Of a stretch of DNA of 64,000 nt, positions 61,809-64,000 are shown piece by piece; position 1 is the stretch's first letter; each line of letters begins with the position of its first letter. The notes under the pieces are model-generated. The model searched no databases. It was given only the letters and a program-made list of their open reading frames with translations, and was not told the origin of the DNA. A program made the position numbers and the translations under genes. The stretch comes from Streptomyces sp. NBC_00448. Lineage in GTDB: Bacteria > Actinomycetota > Actinomycetes > Streptomycetales > Streptomycetaceae. The stretch is taken from NCBI RefSeq assembly GCF_036014115.1, contig NZ_CP107913.1, positions 6,937,501 to 7,001,500 of the forward strand, read 5' to 3'.

Positions 61809-62555
61809 ATGTCCATCATCCGAAACACCCGTAGCCGTCTCCTCGGTGCCGCCGCGACCGTCGTGCTCGCTGCGCTCTCCCTGACCGCCTGCAGTGACGA
61901 TGGATCGGGCAGCAGGAACGAGGGTGCTTCGACGGCTGACGTCTCGGCGACCTTGGCGCCCTCGGCGGGCGCCCCCATGGCCGCGGATTCCACGGCCGCG
62001 GGTTCCGCTGACGGCGGGTCCGCGCCGGCCACCACGGCGCCGTCCGGGGTCAAGCCGTCCGCGGGGTCGGGTGCTACCCGGCCGGCGGCGAAGGGTGTTC
62101 CCACCAAGGTCCCGGCCGCCTCGGGGGCGCCGGTCACCTGCCAGGGCTCCGACACGAAGGTGGTGGCGGCTCCGTTGAACCGTCCGGTGAACCACATGCT
62201 GCTCACGGTCACCAACACCGGCAGCAAGACGTGCTACCTCTACAACTACCCGGAGTTGAGGTTCACCGACGCGCAGGCGGTGCCGCCGGTCATCAAGGAC
62301 TCCGTGCCGCAGGCCGTGGTCACCCTGGAGCCCGGCCAGTCCGGCTACGCCTCGGTCGCCCTGTCCGCGAGCGACGGCAGCGGCAAGAACGGCCGCACCG
62401 TGAAGAGCCTGGAGGTCTACTTCTCCGGCCGCTCCGGCGTCGGGAGCGTCGGCAGCGCCGCCCACCCCTCGCTGCCCGCCAAGGGCGTCTACATCGACGA
62501 CTCCCTCGCCACCACCTACTGGCAGCAGACGATGGACCTCGCCCTGGCCTGGTGA
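61809..62555 (+). CDS. DUF4232-like lipoprotein
   Basis: 248 residues. Lipobox SLTAC near 28, Ser/Ala/Pro-rich linker (about 33-110), then a DUF4232 beta-sandwich (HMLLTVTNTGSKTCYLYNYP, LEPGQSGYASVALSAS). Function unknown. ATG 61809. Divergent from the membrane-anchored XRE protein, which might regulate it. Confidence 0.9.
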   Translation: MSIIRNTRSRLLGAAATVVLAALSLTACSDDGSGSRNEGASTADVSATLAPSAGAPMAADSTAAGSADGGSAPATTAPSGVKPSAGSGATRPAAKGVPTKVPAASGAPVTCQGSDTKVVAAPLNRPVNHMLLTVTNTGSKTCYLYNYPELRFTDAQAVPPVIKDSVPQAVVTLEPGQSGYASVALSASDGSGKNGRTVKSLEVYFSGRSGVGSVGSAAHPSLPAKGVYIDDSLATTYWQQTMDLALAW

Positions 62556-62744
62556 CCCCGGCGAACAACCGGCAGTGAAAGCCGAAAGCCGAAAGCCGAG
62601 AGCCGACATCCGCCCGGGCCCGTCGCGGGCCCACGGACCGATCCCTTCCGCCCGTACAACTGTTCCCCGGGCCGGCGAGTCCTACGTCGCGGGAGTTCAC
62701 CGGAACATCATCCGGTCGTCGCATCATCGTTGAACGGAGCCCGA

Positions 62745-64000
62745 ATGTCTCAACGTATCCCCCGTCGCGCCCACCGGCTGGCGCTGGCGGCTGCCGTGGC
62801 CGTGGTCAGCGCGGTGGTCGCACCGGCGGCGGTGGCCCAGGCCGCCCCCGGCGGCACCGCGCACGCGGCCACCGCGGGGGCCAAAGCCACCCAGAAGGCG
62901 CAGGTCGTCGACTTCAACGGGGACGGCCACGCCGACATGGCGGTCGGTTCGCCGTACGGGACCGCCAGCGGCAAGTCCGAGGCCGGCTACGTGTCGGTGG
63001 TGTACGGCGCGGCCGGCGGCGTCGACCAGGCGAAGCACTACCTGTTCGCGCAGGACAGCCCCGGAATCCCCGGCGGCTCCGAGGCACTTGACCGGTTCGG
63101 GTCCACGGTGGTGCCGGTGGACCTCAACGGTGACGGCTACACCGACCTCGTGGTCGGCGCCTCCGGGGAGGACATCGGCACCGACGCGTCCGGTGTCGAC
63201 GCGGGCATGCTGACCGTGTTGTGGGGCAGCGCGTCCGGTCTGGGCAACGCCACCGCCATCGACACCGGAGCCACCGCGCACGCGGGGGTCGGCGGCTTCC
63301 TCCAGGCCGGCGACTTCAACGGCGACGGAAAGCAGGAACTGGTCACCTCCTACGGCAGCCAGACCCTGCGGACGCTGTCCGGGATCGGCGCGGACGGCAA
63401 GGTCGCCTCGGTCTCCGACCTCAACCTGTGGGATGTGGAGCGCGGCGACACGGTGACCCTGCACAGCATCGCGGCGGGCGACATCAACGGCGACGGCACC
63501 ACCGACCTCGTGGCCCTGGTCACCGACACGGACGAGCCCGACTCCTACCGCGGCTACCTGCTGCTGGGCGGCGCGAACGGGTTCACCTACGCCGGATACG
63601 CCAAGCAGACCAGCGGGATGCGGGTGCCCGGCCAGAGCGTGGCGATCGGCGACGTGAACGGCGACGGCTACGGGGACATCGTCTTCGGCCACAGCACCGA
63701 CTACTACGACAGCGACGAGGACCTGCCGGTCAAGGGCGGCGCCGTCACGATCGTCTACGGCGGCCCCCACGGTCAGAGCACCACCCTCCCGCCGGTGTGG
63801 ATCAACCAGGACACCCCGGGCGTCCCGGGCGTCGGCGAGACCGGCGACGCGATGGGCGCATCCGTGGCGGTCGGTGACGTCAACGGCGACGGGTACGCCG
63901 ACGTCGTCGCGGGCGTGCCCGGTGAGGACTACGACGGGCTGACCAACGCGGGCTCGTTCCTTCTCCTGCTCGGCTCCTCGAAGGGTGTCACCGGGACCGG
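62745..64000 (+). CDS. Secreted FG-GAP/VCBS repeat protein, 3' end beyond window
   Basis: 418 residues visible of a longer protein. Signal peptide (LALAAAVAVVSAVVAPAAVAQA), then calcium-binding FG-GAP repeats with at least six D-x-N-x-D-G-x-x-D motifs (DFNGDGHAD, DLNGDGYTD, DFNGDGKQE, DINGDGTTD, DVNGDGYGD, DVNGDGYAD), an integrin-like beta-propeller. ATG 62745. Likely a surface or secreted binding protein. Confidence 0.92.
   Translation, partial: MSQRIPRRAHRLALAAAVAVVSAVVAPAAVAQAAPGGTAHAATAGAKATQKAQVVDFNGDGHADMAVGSPYGTASGKSEAGYVSVVYGAAGGVDQAKHYLFAQDSPGIPGGSEALDRFGSTVVPVDLNGDGYTDLVVGASGEDIGTDASGVDAGMLTVLWGSASGLGNATAIDTGATAHAGVGGFLQAGDFNGDGKQELVTSYGSQTLRTLSGIGADGKVASVSDLNLWDVERGDTVTLHSIAAGDINGDGTTDLVALVTDTDEPDSYRGYLLLGGANGFTYAGYAKQTSGMRVPGQSVAIGDVNGDGYGDIVFGHSTDYYDSDEDLPVKGGAVTIVYGGPHGQSTTLPPVWINQDTPGVPGVGETGDAMGASVAVGDVNGDGYADVVAGVPGEDYDGLTNAGSFLLLLGSSKGVTGT

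Overview
The window looks like chromosomal DNA of a high-GC actinomycete, most probably a Streptomycetaceae member (Streptomyces or a close relative). The signs are very high GC with strong G/C bias at third codon positions, frequent GTG starts, ATGA/GTGA gene overlaps, the GlgE maltosyltransferase pathway, many secreted hydrolases and lipoproteins, HATPase and membrane-anchored XRE regulators, and a TTA codon of the bldA-dependent type. I saw no rRNA, tRNA, CRISPR array, prophage or replication origin.

Region by region. 1-6.75 kb: alpha-glucan metabolism, with treS (cut by the window edge) and glgE on the minus strand, and a divergent glgP; glgX lies separately at 16.8-19.2 kb. 6.8-8.9 kb: a cold-shock protein and a secreted thermolysin-type protease. 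9.2-13 kb: a two-gene ABC exporter that reads as an asymmetric heterodimer. 13.3-16.6 kb: a short-chain reductase/epimerase divergent from a TetR regulator with duplicated operators, an intergenic repeat mosaic and an MFS permease. 19.3-23.3 kb: two tandem L,D-transpeptidase lipoproteins, a crotonase and a stand-alone HATPase. 23.3-26 kb: a GtrA-like membrane protein, a LuxR-type relic and a TnpB (IS605/IS1341-like) element. 26.2-32 kb: quinone oxidoreductase, GH16 glucanase, an APH-like kinase, a methyltransferase, a frameshifted hypothetical gene, a cytidine-deaminase-like enzyme and a VOC protein. 32.1-41.8 kb: a secreted lamin-tail/EEP nuclease, a PadR relic, a TetR/MFS pair, cutA, a GH39-like glycosidase, and an XRE regulator facing a methionine aminopeptidase.

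42.9-48.4 kb is the most unusual part: a tight co-directional set of a PLP-dependent decarboxylase, a PaaK-like adenylating enzyme and four small divergent paralogues that resemble the AidA/PixA inclusion-body type. One of them carries a TTA codon. The functional link between these genes is inference, but this is the best candidate for an undescribed system. It is followed on the other strand by a GNAT acetyltransferase, an amino-acid permease and an unrecognised helical protein.

52-64 kb: a small secreted lamin-tail protein, an ABC-2 exporter, a membrane protein behind a 26-bp perfect palindrome, a GH19 chitinase with DasR-like promoter sites, an AsnC regulator facing a broken aldo-keto-reductase/EamA chimera, a 2H phosphoesterase, a membrane-anchored XRE protein, a DUF4232-like lipoprotein and the start of an FG-GAP repeat protein. 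Several loci show decay or rearrangement scars (LuxR, PadR, AKR/EamA, the 30.6-31 kb gene), which suggests an accessory, remodelled section of the chromosome.
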